64,000 bases of DNA from Photobacterium aquae (lineage in GTDB: Bacteria > Pseudomonadota > Gammaproteobacteria > Enterobacterales > Vibrionaceae), in NCBI RefSeq assembly GCF_001029445.1, contig NZ_LDOT01000009.1, positions 60,758-124,757 of the forward strand, read 5' to 3'. The notes under the pieces were generated by a model. It did no database searches. It saw nothing but the letters and a program-made list of their open reading frames with translations, and was not told the origin of the DNA. Position 1 is the first letter of the stretch, and the number at the start of each line of letters is the position of its first letter. Shown here in pieces: positions 56,041-64,000 of the stretch. Both the position numbers and the translations under genes were made by a program.

Positions 56041-59000
56041 TTATTCGTCTTCCAGCTCGATGTTGATACCCAACGAGCGGATTTCTTTCAACAATACGTT
56101 GAACGATTCCGGCATACCAGGTTCCATACGATGGTCGCCATCGACGATGTTCTTGTACATCTTCGTACGGCCGTTAACGTCATCCGACTTAACAGTTAGC
56201 ATTTCCTGTAGGGTGTATGCTGCACCGTATGCTTCTAGTGCCCACACTTCCATCTCACCGAAACGCTGACCACCGAACTGAGCTTTACCACCTAGCGGCT
56301 GCTGAGTAACAAGGCTGTAAGAACCGGTAGAACGGGCGTGCATCTTGTCGTCAACCAAGTGGTTCAGTTTCAGCATGTACATGTAACCAACAGTTACAGG
56401 ACGCTCAAACTTGTCACCGGTACGACCGTCAAACAGTGTTAGCTGACCAGATTCTGGTAGATCACCCAACTTCAGAAGCTCTTTGATAGAAGATTCTGGC
56501 GCACCGTCGAAGACTGGTGTCGCGATTGGTAGACCCTTACGCAGGTTCTGTACCAGAGTGCGTACTTCAGCATCACTTAGCTCTGCGATGTCAACTTTCT
56601 GGCGAGTATCACCTAGATCGTAGACCTTCTGCAGGAAGTTACGGAACTGATGCAGTTCCTGCTGCTCTTTTAGCATCTCGTTAAGTTTGTCACCGATACC
56701 TTTCGCTGCAAGACCCAAGTGAGTCTCCAGGATCTGACCGATGTTCATACGAGACGGTACACCCAGTGGGTTTAGTACGATATCAACTGTCTGACCTTTT
56801 TCATCGTACGGCATATCTTCAACAGGGTTGATCTTAGAGATTACACCCTTGTTACCGTGACGACCCGCCATCTTATCACCAGGCTGGATACGACGCTTAA
56901 CAGCTAGGTATACCTTAACAATCTTAAGGACACCCGGCGCTAGGTCATCACCCTGAGTGATCTTACGGCGCTTGGTTTCAAATTTCTTATCGAACTCAGC
57001 TTTCAGTTCGTCGTACTGCTCAGCAAGCTGCTCAAGTAGGTTTTGCTGACCTTCGTCATCCAACGTCTGTGCAAATAGCTTCTCGCGGTCCATCGACATT
57101 AGTCGATCTTCGCTGTAGCCAGAAGCAAGTAGAAGCGTGCGTACACGAGCAAGAAGACCACCCTCAAGGATCTGGAATTCTTCTGTGATGTCTTTCTTCG
57201 CTTCTTTCAGCTGCATCTCTTCGATTTCAAGCGCACGCTTGTCTTTTTCTACGCCATCGCGAGTAAAGACTTGAACGTCGATGATCGTACCAGACACTGA
57301 GTTTGGTACACGTAGAGAAGAGTCTTTAACGTCAGAGGCTTTCTCACCGAAGATTGCACGTAGTAGCTTCTCTTCAGGAGTTAGCTGAGTTTCACCCTTA
57401 GGTGTCACTTTACCAACGAGGATGTCGCCACCCTTAACTTCAGCACCGATGTAAACGATACCTGACTCATCCAGCTTAGAAAGTGCAGCTTCACCCACGT
57501 TAGGGATATCGGCTGTAATTTCTTCTGCGCCTAGCTTGGTGTCACGCGCCACACAAGATAGCTCTTGGATGTGGATAGTTGTCAGGCGATCTTCCTGTAC
57601 AACACGCTCAGATACCAAGATGGAGTCTTCGAAGTTGTAACCATTCCAAGGCATGAACGCGATACGCATGTTCTGGCCTAGTGCTAGTTCGCCAAGGTCT
57701 GTTGAAGGACCATCGGCCAGCACGTCACCACGAGCCACAGGTTCACCCGGCATCACAGTTGGACGCTGGTTGATACAAGTGTTCTGGTTAGAACGGGTGT
57801 ACTTAGTTAGGTTGTAGATGTCGATACCCGCTTCGCCTGGTACCAACTCGTCTTCGTTAACTTTGATAACGATACGAGATGCATCTACTGACTGAACCAT
57901 ACCGCCACGTTTAGCAACTGCTGTTACACCGGAGTCAACCGCTACGTTACGCTCGATACCAGTACCTACAAGCGGCTTGTCAGCACGCAGTGTTGGAACG
58001 GCCTGACGCTGCATGTTCGCACCCATAAGGGCACGGTTAGCATCATCGTGTTCAAGGAACGGAATTAGCGAGGCTGCTACCGATACAACCTGGTTGGTTG
58101 CAACGTCCATGTACTGGACATGGTCACGTGGGTGCAGACCTGATTCACCTTTCTGACGAGCGGTGATCAGTTCATCGGCGAAAGAACCGTCTTCGTTAAG
58201 CACGGCGTTCGCCTGTGCAATAACGTATTGACCTTCTTCGATCGCTGACAGGTAGTCGATATCTTCTGTCACTTTGCCGTCAACCACTTTACGGTATGGA
58301 GTTTCCAAGAAACCGTATGGGTTACACTGAGCAAATACTGACAGTGAGTTGATCAAACCGATGTTTGGACCTTCAGGCGTTTCGATAGGACATAGACGAC
58401 CGTAGTGGGTCGCGTGTACGTCTCGAACCTCAAAGCCAGCACGCTCACGAGTCAGACCACCTGGGCCAAGCGCCGAGATACGACGTTTGTGAGTAACTTC
58501 TGACAGTGGGTTGTTCTGGTCCATAAACTGAGACAGCTGAGAAGAGCCGAAGAACTCTTTCACTGCCGCAGAAATTGGCTTGGCGTTGATCAGGTCTTGA
58601 GGCATTACAGCATCAAGATCGCCTAGGCTTAGACGCTCTTTAACTGCACGCTCAACACGTACTAGACCAACACGGAACTGGTTTTCTGCCATTTCACCGA
58701 CAGAACGGATACGACGGTTGCCAAGGTGGTCGATATCGTCCACTTCGCCTTTACCGTTACGGATGTCGATCAGACGACGCATTACGTCGATGATATCCGC
58801 GTGATCCAAAGTACCGGCACCGGTAGTTTCTTCACGGCCCAGAGAGCTGTTGAACTTCATGCGGCCAACAGCAGACAGGTCGTAGCGCTCTTCTGTAAAG
58901 AATAGGCTTTCGAATAGCTGCTCAGCGGCTTCACGCGTTGGCGGCTCGCCAGGGCGCATCATGCGGTAGATTTCTACTAGCGCACTTAGACGGTCAGTCG

Positions 59001-60066
59001 TGTTGTCGACACGTAGGGTGTCTGACATGTACGGACCGAAATCTAGATCATTGGTAAATAGAACTTCCAATGACTTGTAACCAGCCTGAGACAGCATCGC
59101 TAGCGTTTCCAGGCTTAGTTCCTGGTTAGCAGCGGCGATCAGTTCGCCAGTTTCTTCGTTCACGTAGTCACGAGCGGCAATCTTGCCCACGATGTACTCA
59201 ACAGGTACTTCGATGTGGTCAACACCGTCTTTAGACAGCTGGCGGATATGGCGAGCTGTAATACGGCGGCCCTGCTCTACGTAAACGGTGCCGTTAGCAA
59301 CGATATCGAAGCTAGCGGTCTCACCACGTAGGCGATCAGGTACCAGCTCCATCACAAGAGACTTGCCCTGAACTTCGAAGTTTACTTTTTCGAAGAACAT
59401 GTCAAGGATCTGCTCGGTGCTGTAGCCTAGCGCACGCAGAATGATTGATGCTGGAAGCTTACGACGACGGTCGATACGTACGAATACGTTATCCTTAGGA
59501 TCAAATTCGAAATCCAACCATGAACCACGGTAAGGGATTACGCGTGCGTTATATAGCACTTTACCTGAGGAGTGGGTTTTACCCTTATCGCTGTCGAAGA
59601 ACACACCCGGGCTACGGTGCAGCTGGGATACGATAACCCTCTCGGTACCGTTAATAACGAATGTACCGTTATCTGTCATGAGCGGAATTTCGCCCATGTA
59701 AACTTCTTGTTCTTTGATGTCTTTAACGGTGCCCGCAGGCGCGTCTTTATCATACATCACAAGACGTAGTTTAACGCGAAGTGGTGCAGAGTAGGTTACG
59801 CCACGAATCTGACATTCTTTGACATCGAAGACCGGCTCACCGAGACGATAGCTAACGTATTGCAGCTCGGAATTGCCGTTATAGCTCTGAATTGGAAAAA
59901 CAGAACGAAAGGCAGCTTCTAGACCGTAATGCCCTTCTGGATCCTGCTCGATGAACTTATCAAAGGACTCAAGCTGGATCGACAGCAAATATGGAACATC
60001 CAGGACTTGTGGACGCTTACCAAAATCCTTACGGATACGCTTTTTCTCGGTATAAGAGTAAACCAT
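56041..60066 (-). CDS. rpoB: RNA polymerase beta subunit
   Basis: 1341 residues, full length and collinear with E. coli (1342). The opening [20 protein letters not shown] and the rifampicin region [25 protein letters not shown] match the wild-type sensitive sequence at the residues I can compare. The GHNKG-type catalytic fragment [13 protein letters not shown] is present. Expression is reduced relative to rplL by an attenuator in the upstream gap. Confidence 0.99.
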   Translation of the reverse strand: MVYSYTEKKRIRKDFGKRPQVLDVPYLLSIQLESFDKFIEQDPEGHYGLEAAFRSVFPIQSYNGNSELQYVSYRLGEPVFDVKECQIRGVTYSAPLRVKLRLVMYDKDAPAGTVKDIKEQEVYMGEIPLMTDNGTFVINGTERVIVSQLHRSPGVFFDSDKGKTHSSGKVLYNARVIPYRGSWLDFEFDPKDNVFVRIDRRRKLPASIILRALGYSTEQILDMFFEKVNFEVQGKSLVMELVPDRLRGETASFDIVANGTVYVEQGRRITARHIRQLSKDGVDHIEVPVEYIVGKIAARDYVNEETGELIAAANQELSLETLAMLSQAGYKSLEVLFTNDLDFGPYMSDTLRVDNTTDRLSALVEIYRMMRPGEPPTREAAEQLFESLFFTEERYDLSAVGRMKFNSSLGREETTGAGTLDHADIIDVMRRLIDIRNGKGEVDDIDHLGNRRIRSVGEMAENQFRVGLVRVERAVKERLSLGDLDAVMPQDLINAKPISAAVKEFFGSSQLSQFMDQNNPLSEVTHKRRISALGPGGLTRERAGFEVRDVHATHYGRLCPIETPEGPNIGLINSLSVFAQCNPYGFLETPYRKVVDGKVTEDIDYLSAIEEGQYVIAQANAVLNEDGSFADELITARQKGESGLHPRDHVQYMDVATNQVVSVAASLIPFLEHDDANRALMGANMQRQAVPTLRADKPLVGTGIERNVAVDSGVTAVAKRGGMVQSVDASRIVIKVNEDELVPGEAGIDIYNLTKYTRSNQNTCINQRPTVMPGEPVARGDVLADGPSTDLGELALGQNMRIAFMPWNGYNFEDSILVSERVVQEDRLTTIHIQELSCVARDTKLGAEEITADIPNVGEAALSKLDESGIVYIGAEVKGGDILVGKVTPKGETQLTPEEKLLRAIFGEKASDVKDSSLRVPNSVSGTIIDVQVFTRDGVEKDKRALEIEEMQLKEAKKDITEEFQILEGGLLARVRTLLLASGYSEDRLMSMDREKLFAQTLDDEGQQNLLEQLAEQYDELKAEFDKKFETKRRKITQGDDLAPGVLKIVKVYLAVKRRIQPGDKMAGRHGNKGVISKINPVEDMPYDEKGQTVDIVLNPLGVPSRMNIGQILETHLGLAAKGIGDKLNEMLKEQQELHQFRNFLQKVYDLGDTRQKVDIAELSDAEVRTLVQNLRKGLPIATPVFDGAPESSIKELLKLGDLPESGQLTLFDGRTGDKFERPVTVGYMYMLKLNHLVDDKMHARSTGSYSLVTQQPLGGKAQFGGQRFGEMEVWALEAYGAAYTLQEMLTVKSDDVNGRTKMYKNIVDGDHRMEPGMPESFNVLLKEIRSLGINIELEDE

Positions 60067-60146
60067 AGGTTCCTCAGATCGCTGATAAGTGATCCAAACT
60101 GCTCAAAACGAGGAGCAGTGACTAATAACACTGTTTGTTGTAGGAA

Positions 60147-60168
60147 CAGTCCTGAGAAAGATGGACTG
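60147..60168 (-). other. Possible RNase III processing stem between rplL and rpoB
   Basis: Paired CAGTCC / GGACTG arms with a 10-base loop in the rplL-rpoB leader. They lie where E. coli has its RNase III cleavage hairpin. The assignment is by analogy. Confidence 0.5.
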
Positions 60169-60225
60169 CTTTTTGCACGAGTGGAGGTCGCAAAACAATG
60201 TGAAAACACCACCACCCTACAGCGC

Positions 60226-60256
60226 AAAAAGGCCGGTGGCATTTTTGCCACCAGCC
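60226..60256 (-). terminator. rplL-rpoB attenuator
   Basis: On the minus strand a stem GGCTGGTGGC / GCCACCGGCC with an AAAAAT loop is followed by TTTTTGCGC. It is nearly the same as the partial terminator between rplL and rpoB in E. coli, which lets only part of the transcripts enter rpoBC. Confidence 0.85.
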
Positions 60257-60290
60257 ATTAGCCAATTAAGGCTAAGAAATTAAGTAATTA

Positions 60291-60656
60291 TTACTTAACT
60301 TCAACAGAAGCACCAGCTTCTTCTAGCTGAGCTTTAAGAGCTTCAGCTTCAGCTTTTTCAACACCTTCTTTCAGAGGTGCTGGAGCGCCGTCTACTAGAG
60401 CTTTAGCTTCTTTCAGGCCTAGACCAGTTGCGCCACGTACTGCTTTGATTACAGCAACTTTGTTAGCGCCAGCAGAAGTTAGGATTACGTCGAATTCAGT
60501 TTGCTCTTCAGCAGACTCAGCAGCAGCGCCGCCAGCTACTACTGCAGCAGCAGCAGTTACACCGAACTTCTCTTCCATTGCTTCGATTAGTTCTACAACC
60601 TGCATTACAGACATTTCTGCAACTGCGTCTAGGATTTGCTCGTTAGTGATAGACAT
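60291..60656 (-). CDS. rplL: Ribosomal protein L7/L12
   Basis: 121 residues. An N-terminal dimer helix region, an Ala-rich hinge ([15 protein letters not shown]) and the factor-binding C-terminal domain ([27 protein letters not shown]). It is present in several copies on the ribosome stalk and recruits translation GTPases. It is downstream of rplJ in the same operon. Confidence 0.98.
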   Translation of the reverse strand: MSITNEQILDAVAEMSVMQVVELIEAMEEKFGVTAAAAVVAGGAAAESAEEQTEFDVILTSAGANKVAVIKAVRGATGLGLKEAKALVDGAPAPLKEGVEKAEAEALKAQLEEAGASVEVK

Positions 60657-60715
60657 AACAATTCTCTTTAAAAATCAACAAATAGTTTAAATAGTAATCA
60701 GATAAAGTACGGCAA

Positions 60716-61210
60716 TTAAGCAGCAGCTTCTTCTTTCTGATCACGTACTGCAGCGATAGTACGTACAAGTTTACCAGCAGACGCTTCTTTCATGCACATC
60801 ATTAGGCGTGCGATAGCTTCGTCGTATGTTGGTAGAGTTGCTAGTACTTCAACGTTAGCAATAGCGCCTTCGAATGCAGCAGCTTTGATCTCGAAATCTT
60901 TGTTCTCTTTAGCGAAGTCTTTGAAAAGACGCGCTGCAGCACCTGGGTGCTCGTTAGAGAAACCGATTAGTGAAGGACCTACGAAAGTCTCAGTAAGACA
61001 TTCGAAATCAGTACCTTCAACAGCACGACGTGCTAGTGTGTTACGAACAACTTTCAGGTAAACGCCGTTTTCACGAGCTAGTTTACGTAGAGAAGTCATC
61101 GCACCCACAGTAACGCCGCGAGAGTCAGCAACAACTGCAGACAGGGCACCATTGGCAGCTTCGTTGACTTCAGCAACAATTGCTTTTTTGTCTTGAAGAT
61201 TTAATGCCAT
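60716..61210 (-). CDS. rplJ: Ribosomal protein L10
   Basis: 164 residues from ATG 61210 ([21 protein letters not shown]); ten residues of possible upstream extension are ignored. It anchors L7/L12 to the 50S subunit. The L10-L12 complex represses its own mRNA by binding the leader upstream (61211-61420). Confidence 0.98.
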   Translation of the reverse strand: MALNLQDKKAIVAEVNEAANGALSAVVADSRGVTVGAMTSLRKLARENGVYLKVVRNTLARRAVEGTDFECLTETFVGPSLIGFSNEHPGAAARLFKDFAKENKDFEIKAAAFEGAIANVEVLATLPTYDEAIARLMMCMKEASAGKLVRTIAAVRDQKEEAAA

Positions 61211-61420
61211 TGGATTTGCTCCTGGATTGTTTGACACCACTCACTGCCGAAATGGCAGGAGAGTTTGTACGGCGCAGATCCAAGAAAGACTTACATCAAT
61301 CATGTTCTGGCACCGTCTACGTAGGTGATATTAAGTTTTTACCCAAAGGGTCTAAACGCCTACGGTCTTTGACGAAGGTCACAACTTACGCTGCAACCTC
61401 AGCCATGAATTCGGAAACGC
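61211..61420 (-). ncRNA. L10 leader (rplJL autoregulatory RNA)
   Basis: About 210 bases between the rplJ promoter and start, with no gene. The segment includes a stem-loop TGCCATTTCGGCA close to rplJ. A longer folded region matches in position and length the L10-(L12)4 binding leader known in gamma-proteobacteria. The exact fold was not computed. Confidence 0.65.
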
Positions 61421-61423
61421 CAA

Positions 61424-61451
61424 ATTATACACAAATTTGACGTTTCTGCAA
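61424..61451 (-). promoter_or_regulatory. rplJ (PL10) promoter
   Basis: On the minus strand TTGCAG, 16 bases, then TATAAT. It lies a few bases after the rplA stop, as PL10 does in E. coli. Confidence 0.75.
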
Positions 61452-61455
61452 ATCA

Positions 61456-62157
61456 TTAAACGTTAGTTTCCAGAGTATTCTGGTCTAGCGCTACACCTGC
61501 ACCCATAGTGGTAGACAGGCTTACTTTCTTGATGAAAGTACCTTTAGCTGAAGAAGGCTTCGCTTTCTTCAGAGCAACTAGAAGAGACTCTAGGTTCTCT
61601 TTTAGTTGAGCAGCATCGAAGTCCACTTTACCGATAGTAGTGTGGATGATACCGTTCTTGTCGTTACGGTAACGAACCTGACCAGCTTTAGCGTTCTTAA
61701 CCGCTTCAGCAACGTTAGGAGTTACAGTACCAACTTTAGGGTTTGGCATTAGGCCGCGTGGACCAAGAATGGTACCAAGCTGACCAACAACGCGCATTGC
61801 ATCAGGAGATGCGATAACTACGTCGAAGTTCATTTCGCCTTTCTTCACTTGCTCAGCAAGATCTTCCATACCCACTAGATCAGCACCAGCTTCTTTAGCA
61901 GCTTCAGCGTTTGCACCCTGAGTGAATACCGCTACGCGGATGTCACGGCCAGTACCGTGTGGTAGCACTGTTGCGCCACGAACGTTCTGGTCAGATTTAC
62001 GTGCATCGATGCCAAGGTTAACAGCAACGTCAACGCTTTCAGTGAATTTAGCAGTAGCTAGTTCTTTCAGAAGAGCAACAGCTTCATTGATGTCGTACTC
62101 ACGGTTAACATCAACTTTCTCGCGAATAACGCGCATACGCTTAGTTAGTTTTGCCAT
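61456..62157 (-). CDS. rplA: Ribosomal protein L1
   Basis: 233 residues, full length. The two-domain L1 with [22 protein letters not shown] and the interdomain [19 protein letters not shown]. It forms the mobile L1 stalk at the E site and in E. coli represses the L11 operon. Its start lies four bases after the rplK stop. Confidence 0.98.
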   Translation of the reverse strand: MAKLTKRMRVIREKVDVNREYDINEAVALLKELATAKFTESVDVAVNLGIDARKSDQNVRGATVLPHGTGRDIRVAVFTQGANAEAAKEAGADLVGMEDLAEQVKKGEMNFDVVIASPDAMRVVGQLGTILGPRGLMPNPKVGTVTPNVAEAVKNAKAGQVRYRNDKNGIIHTTIGKVDFDAAQLKENLESLLVALKKAKPSSAKGTFIKKVSLSTTMGAGVALDQNTLETNV

Positions 62158-62161
62158 TGTC

Positions 62162-62590
62162 TTAACCCTCTACCACTAGACCCATTGAACGAGCAGTACC
62201 AGCAATCGAACGCTTCATAGCTTCGATGTCTGCACCAGTCATGTCCGCAGCTTTAGTTTCTGCGATTTCCTGGATCTGTGCGTCAGTGATAGTACCAACC
62301 TTCTCAGTATTTGGACGGCCAGAACCAGACTTAACGCCAGCAGCTTTCTTAAGAAGAACAGCAGCAGGAGGAGTCTTAGTGATGAACGTGAAAGAACGGT
62401 CGCTGTATACAGTGATAACTACTGGAGTAGGTAGACCTTTCTCCATAGAATCTGTTTTTGCGTTGAACGCTTTACAGAATTCCATGATGTTAACACCGTG
62501 TTGACCAAGAGCTGGACCAACTGGTGGACTTGGGTTCGCCATACCAGCGGCAACTTGTAGCTTAATATAAGCTTCTACTTTTTTAGCCAT
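62162..62590 (-). CDS. rplK: Ribosomal protein L11
   Basis: 142 residues. [43 protein letters not shown] with the conserved Pro-Gly hinge. L11 is part of the GTPase centre and needed for RelA activation. It is methylated by PrmA, whose gene is also in this window. rplA follows directly. Confidence 0.98.
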   Translation of the reverse strand: MAKKVEAYIKLQVAAGMANPSPPVGPALGQHGVNIMEFCKAFNAKTDSMEKGLPTPVVITVYSDRSFTFITKTPPAAVLLKKAAGVKSGSGRPNTEKVGTITDAQIQEIAETKAADMTGADIEAMKRSIAGTARSMGLVVEG

Positions 62591-62660
62591 TGCTATTTAC
62601 CTTAATTTGGGTTCAAACGTCTATCAAAGATAGACTCCCCGTCTAACGAAAGGGCGCGAA

Positions 62661-62689
62661 ATTATAGAACAACTTCACGCCCCTGACAA
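62661..62689 (-). promoter_or_regulatory. rplK (PL11) promoter
   Basis: On the minus strand TTGTCA, exactly 17 bases, then TATAAT, followed by a GC-rich TTTCGCGCCC discriminator. A near-consensus ribosomal-protein promoter in the nusG-rplK gap. Confidence 0.85.
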
Positions 62690-62710
62690 CTAGAATTGAT
62701 TACTAATTGC

Positions 62711-63256
62711 TCAACTCTTTTCGACTTGGCCAAACTCCAGTTCAACTGGCGTTGCACGACCGAAGATCGATACAGATACTTTCACGCGGCTCTTGTCGTA
62801 ATCGACTTCTTCCACGACACCGTTAAAGTCAGCAAACGGACCATCAGTAACACGGACAACTTCACCCGGCTCAAAGACAGTTTTGTGAACTGGCGACTCA
62901 CTCGCTTTCTCAAGACGATTAAGAATAGCATCTGCTTCTTTATCAGAGATCGGAGCCGGACGGTCAGAAGTACCGCCGATGAACCCCATTACACGAGGGA
63001 TACTGCGTACCAGATGCCATGTCTCGTCGTTCATCACCATTTGAACAAGCACGTAGCCTGGGAAGAACTTACGCTCACTCTTACGGCGCTGACCGGCACG
63101 AACTTCGACTACTTCTTCAGTAGGCACTAGCACTTCTTCGAAATGCTCTTCCATGCCGTGCATTTTGATATGCTCACGTAGTGACTGGGCGACACGACCT
63201 TCAAAACCGGAAAAGGCCTGTACTACATACCATCGTTTTTTTGGAGCTTCGCTCAT
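62711..63256 (-). CDS. nusG: Transcription elongation/termination factor NusG
   Basis: 181 residues, as in E. coli. The N-terminal NGN domain ([25 protein letters not shown]) and the C-terminal KOW domain ([25 protein letters not shown]) are complete. It binds the polymerase clamp, and Rho or S10. It is 11 bases downstream of secE. Confidence 0.98.
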   Translation of the reverse strand: MSEAPKKRWYVVQAFSGFEGRVAQSLREHIKMHGMEEHFEEVLVPTEEVVEVRAGQRRKSERKFFPGYVLVQMVMNDETWHLVRSIPRVMGFIGGTSDRPAPISDKEADAILNRLEKASESPVHKTVFEPGEVVRVTDGPFADFNGVVEEVDYDKSRVKVSVSIFGRATPVELEFGQVEKS

Positions 63257-63267
63257 GAACTCTTACC

Positions 63268-63645
63268 TCATACACCGGTAACTAGGCGGACTAGACGGAC
63301 CATGATGCCGTCGATGCCCCATAAGGCTAACGCCATAATGACAGTGACAGCTAAAACGATAAAGGTTGTCTGCGTAGCTTCCTGACGAGTAGGCCATACT
63401 ACCTTGCGGACTTCCATGCGCGATTCGCGGGCAAACGCAATCGCGGTTTTACCTTTTGCTGTGAGTGCAGCAACACCGCCTGCAATTGCCACAAGGACAA
63501 CGACAGCAGCAGCTCGGAGCACTACAGAAACATCACTGTACAGGTAATTACCAACCACAGCGGCAGCTAGCAAAGCAAAGACAACAACCCACTTAAGGCC
63601 ATCGACACTGCTGGAGCTGCTTTGGTTTTCGGCATTCGCTTTCAT
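63268..63645 (-). CDS. secE: Preprotein translocase subunit SecE
   Basis: 125 residues with three membrane helices (about 17-36, 41-60 and 92-115), the three-span gamma-proteobacterial form. The conserved cytoplasmic [20 protein letters not shown] precedes the last span. SecE stabilises SecY in the translocon. nusG follows in the same operon. Confidence 0.97.
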   Translation of the reverse strand: MKANAENQSSSSSVDGLKWVVVFALLAAAVVGNYLYSDVSVVLRAAAVVVLVAIAGGVAALTAKGKTAIAFARESRMEVRKVVWPTRQEATQTTFIVLAVTVIMALALWGIDGIMVRLVRLVTGV

Positions 63646-63682
63646 ACAACCAACCTGTAACTAGTCTCAATATAGACGAAAA

Positions 63683-63702
63683 TAACCCCGCATATGCGAG
63701 GC
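63683..63702 (-). terminator. Weak hairpin upstream of secE
   Basis: On the minus strand CCTCGCAT / ATGCGGGG pair with one G-U, followed by TTATTTT. It may attenuate or end readthrough from tuf. No tRNA is present in this gap, unlike some relatives. Confidence 0.35.
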
Positions 63703-63809
63703 CAGTAATGAAGGAAAGCCTAAGGCTTTAATTACAATAACAACTTCATCGTAAAAGGTTTCCTCTACACCATAGCGTAAAAATCGTACAATTTTATGCT
63801 ATAGCGCAG

Positions 63810-63837
63810 AAAAAGGGCATCAAATGATGCCCTTTTT
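63810..63837 (-). terminator. tuf terminator
   Basis: Stem AAAAAGGGCATC / GATGCCCTTTTT with a 4-base loop, symmetric, 20 bases after the tuf stop. Confidence 0.9.
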
Positions 63838-63856
63838 AGTACCTAGTCGTCAAATA

Positions 63857-64000
63857 TTATTCAACGATTGTAGCAACAACACCGGCACCAACTGTACGGC
63901 CACCTTCACGGATAGCGAAACGTAGACCTTCGTCCATCGCGATAGGAGCGATTAGAGTAACAGTCATAGAAACGTTATCGCCAGGCATTACCATTTCAAC
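63857..64000 (-). CDS. tuf: Elongation factor Tu, C-terminal end (cut by window edge)
   Basis: The last 47 codons of EF-Tu, ending in TAA at 63857. The readable tail [47 protein letters not shown] is the conserved domain 3 end; shorter pieces such as [13 protein letters not shown] are near universal. EF-Tu delivers aminoacyl-tRNA to the ribosome. Position before secE corresponds to tufB of E. coli. Confidence 0.97.
   Translation of the reverse strand, partial: VEMVMPGDNVSMTVTLIAPIAMDEGLRFAIREGGRTVGAGVVATIVE

Noticed and set aside
63646..63856. Possible tRNA-Trp between tuf and secE, as seen in some relatives
   Set aside because: I read both strands of the gap and found no tRNA-Trp-like sequence or cloverleaf.

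Overview
This 64 kb stretch looks like chromosome 1 of a Vibrionaceae bacterium, most likely Photobacterium or a close relative. This is inferred from protein content and gene order, not from a database search. Evidence includes the order tuf-secE-nusG-rplKAJL-rpoBC, the rsd-nudC-hemE and zntR/purH-purD-hupA neighbourhoods, aroQ-accBC-yhdT-panF-prmA-dusB-fis, and a lateral-type flagellar locus with a LafK-like activator. I see no rRNA, tRNA, insertion sequence, phage or CRISPR array.

Layout. (1) 1-15.5 kb: one end of a lateral flagellar cluster. The flgM end and flgN converge on motY-lafK-fliEFGHIJ (minus strand). An AT-rich divergent control region separates these from fliMNPQR-flhBA (plus strand). 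(2) 15.5-25.3 kb: an acetate-related block with a CrbS-like symporter/histidine kinase hybrid, an MFS transporter, a cNMP/CBS/DUF294 signalling protein with a DnaQ-like exonuclease, and acs. The exonuclease pair and acs may share a promoter element. (3) 25.3-32.4 kb: housekeeping genes aroQ-accB-accC, yhdT-panF, prmA and dusB-fis, with a stringent-type promoter that fixes the dusB start. (4) 32.4-38.5 kb: an accessory-looking island with a VWA/zinc-peptidase-like gene and a MoxR-type AAA ATPase, divergent from an LRR-BRCT protein. Next to it are a fasciclin protein, ppnP and a small lipoprotein. (5) 38.5-51.6 kb: zntR, purH, purD, a DUF1481 lipoprotein, hupA, a CNNM-type transporter, brnQ, yjaG, a 2-hydroxyacid dehydrogenase, a UDG-family protein, hemE, nudC and rsd. 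(6) 51.7-64 kb: rpoC, rpoB, rplL, rplJ, rplA, rplK, nusG, secE and the 3' end of tuf, all on the minus strand.

The strongest new-looking signals are regulatory. brnQ has a 33-codon leader peptide packed with Leu, Ile and Val codons. It is followed by three mutually exclusive copies of a CTGACAG stem segment arranged like a classic ribosome-controlled attenuator. A + strand terminator with no parent gene, preceded by a second stem-loop, lies between nudC and hemE and suggests a small RNA of about 80 nt. purH has a 13-bp perfect hairpin in its leader and a PurR box over its -35. A 41-bp sequence occurs twice, 8 kb apart. The VWA/MoxR/LRR-BRCT trio is the best candidate for an uncharacterised protein system.
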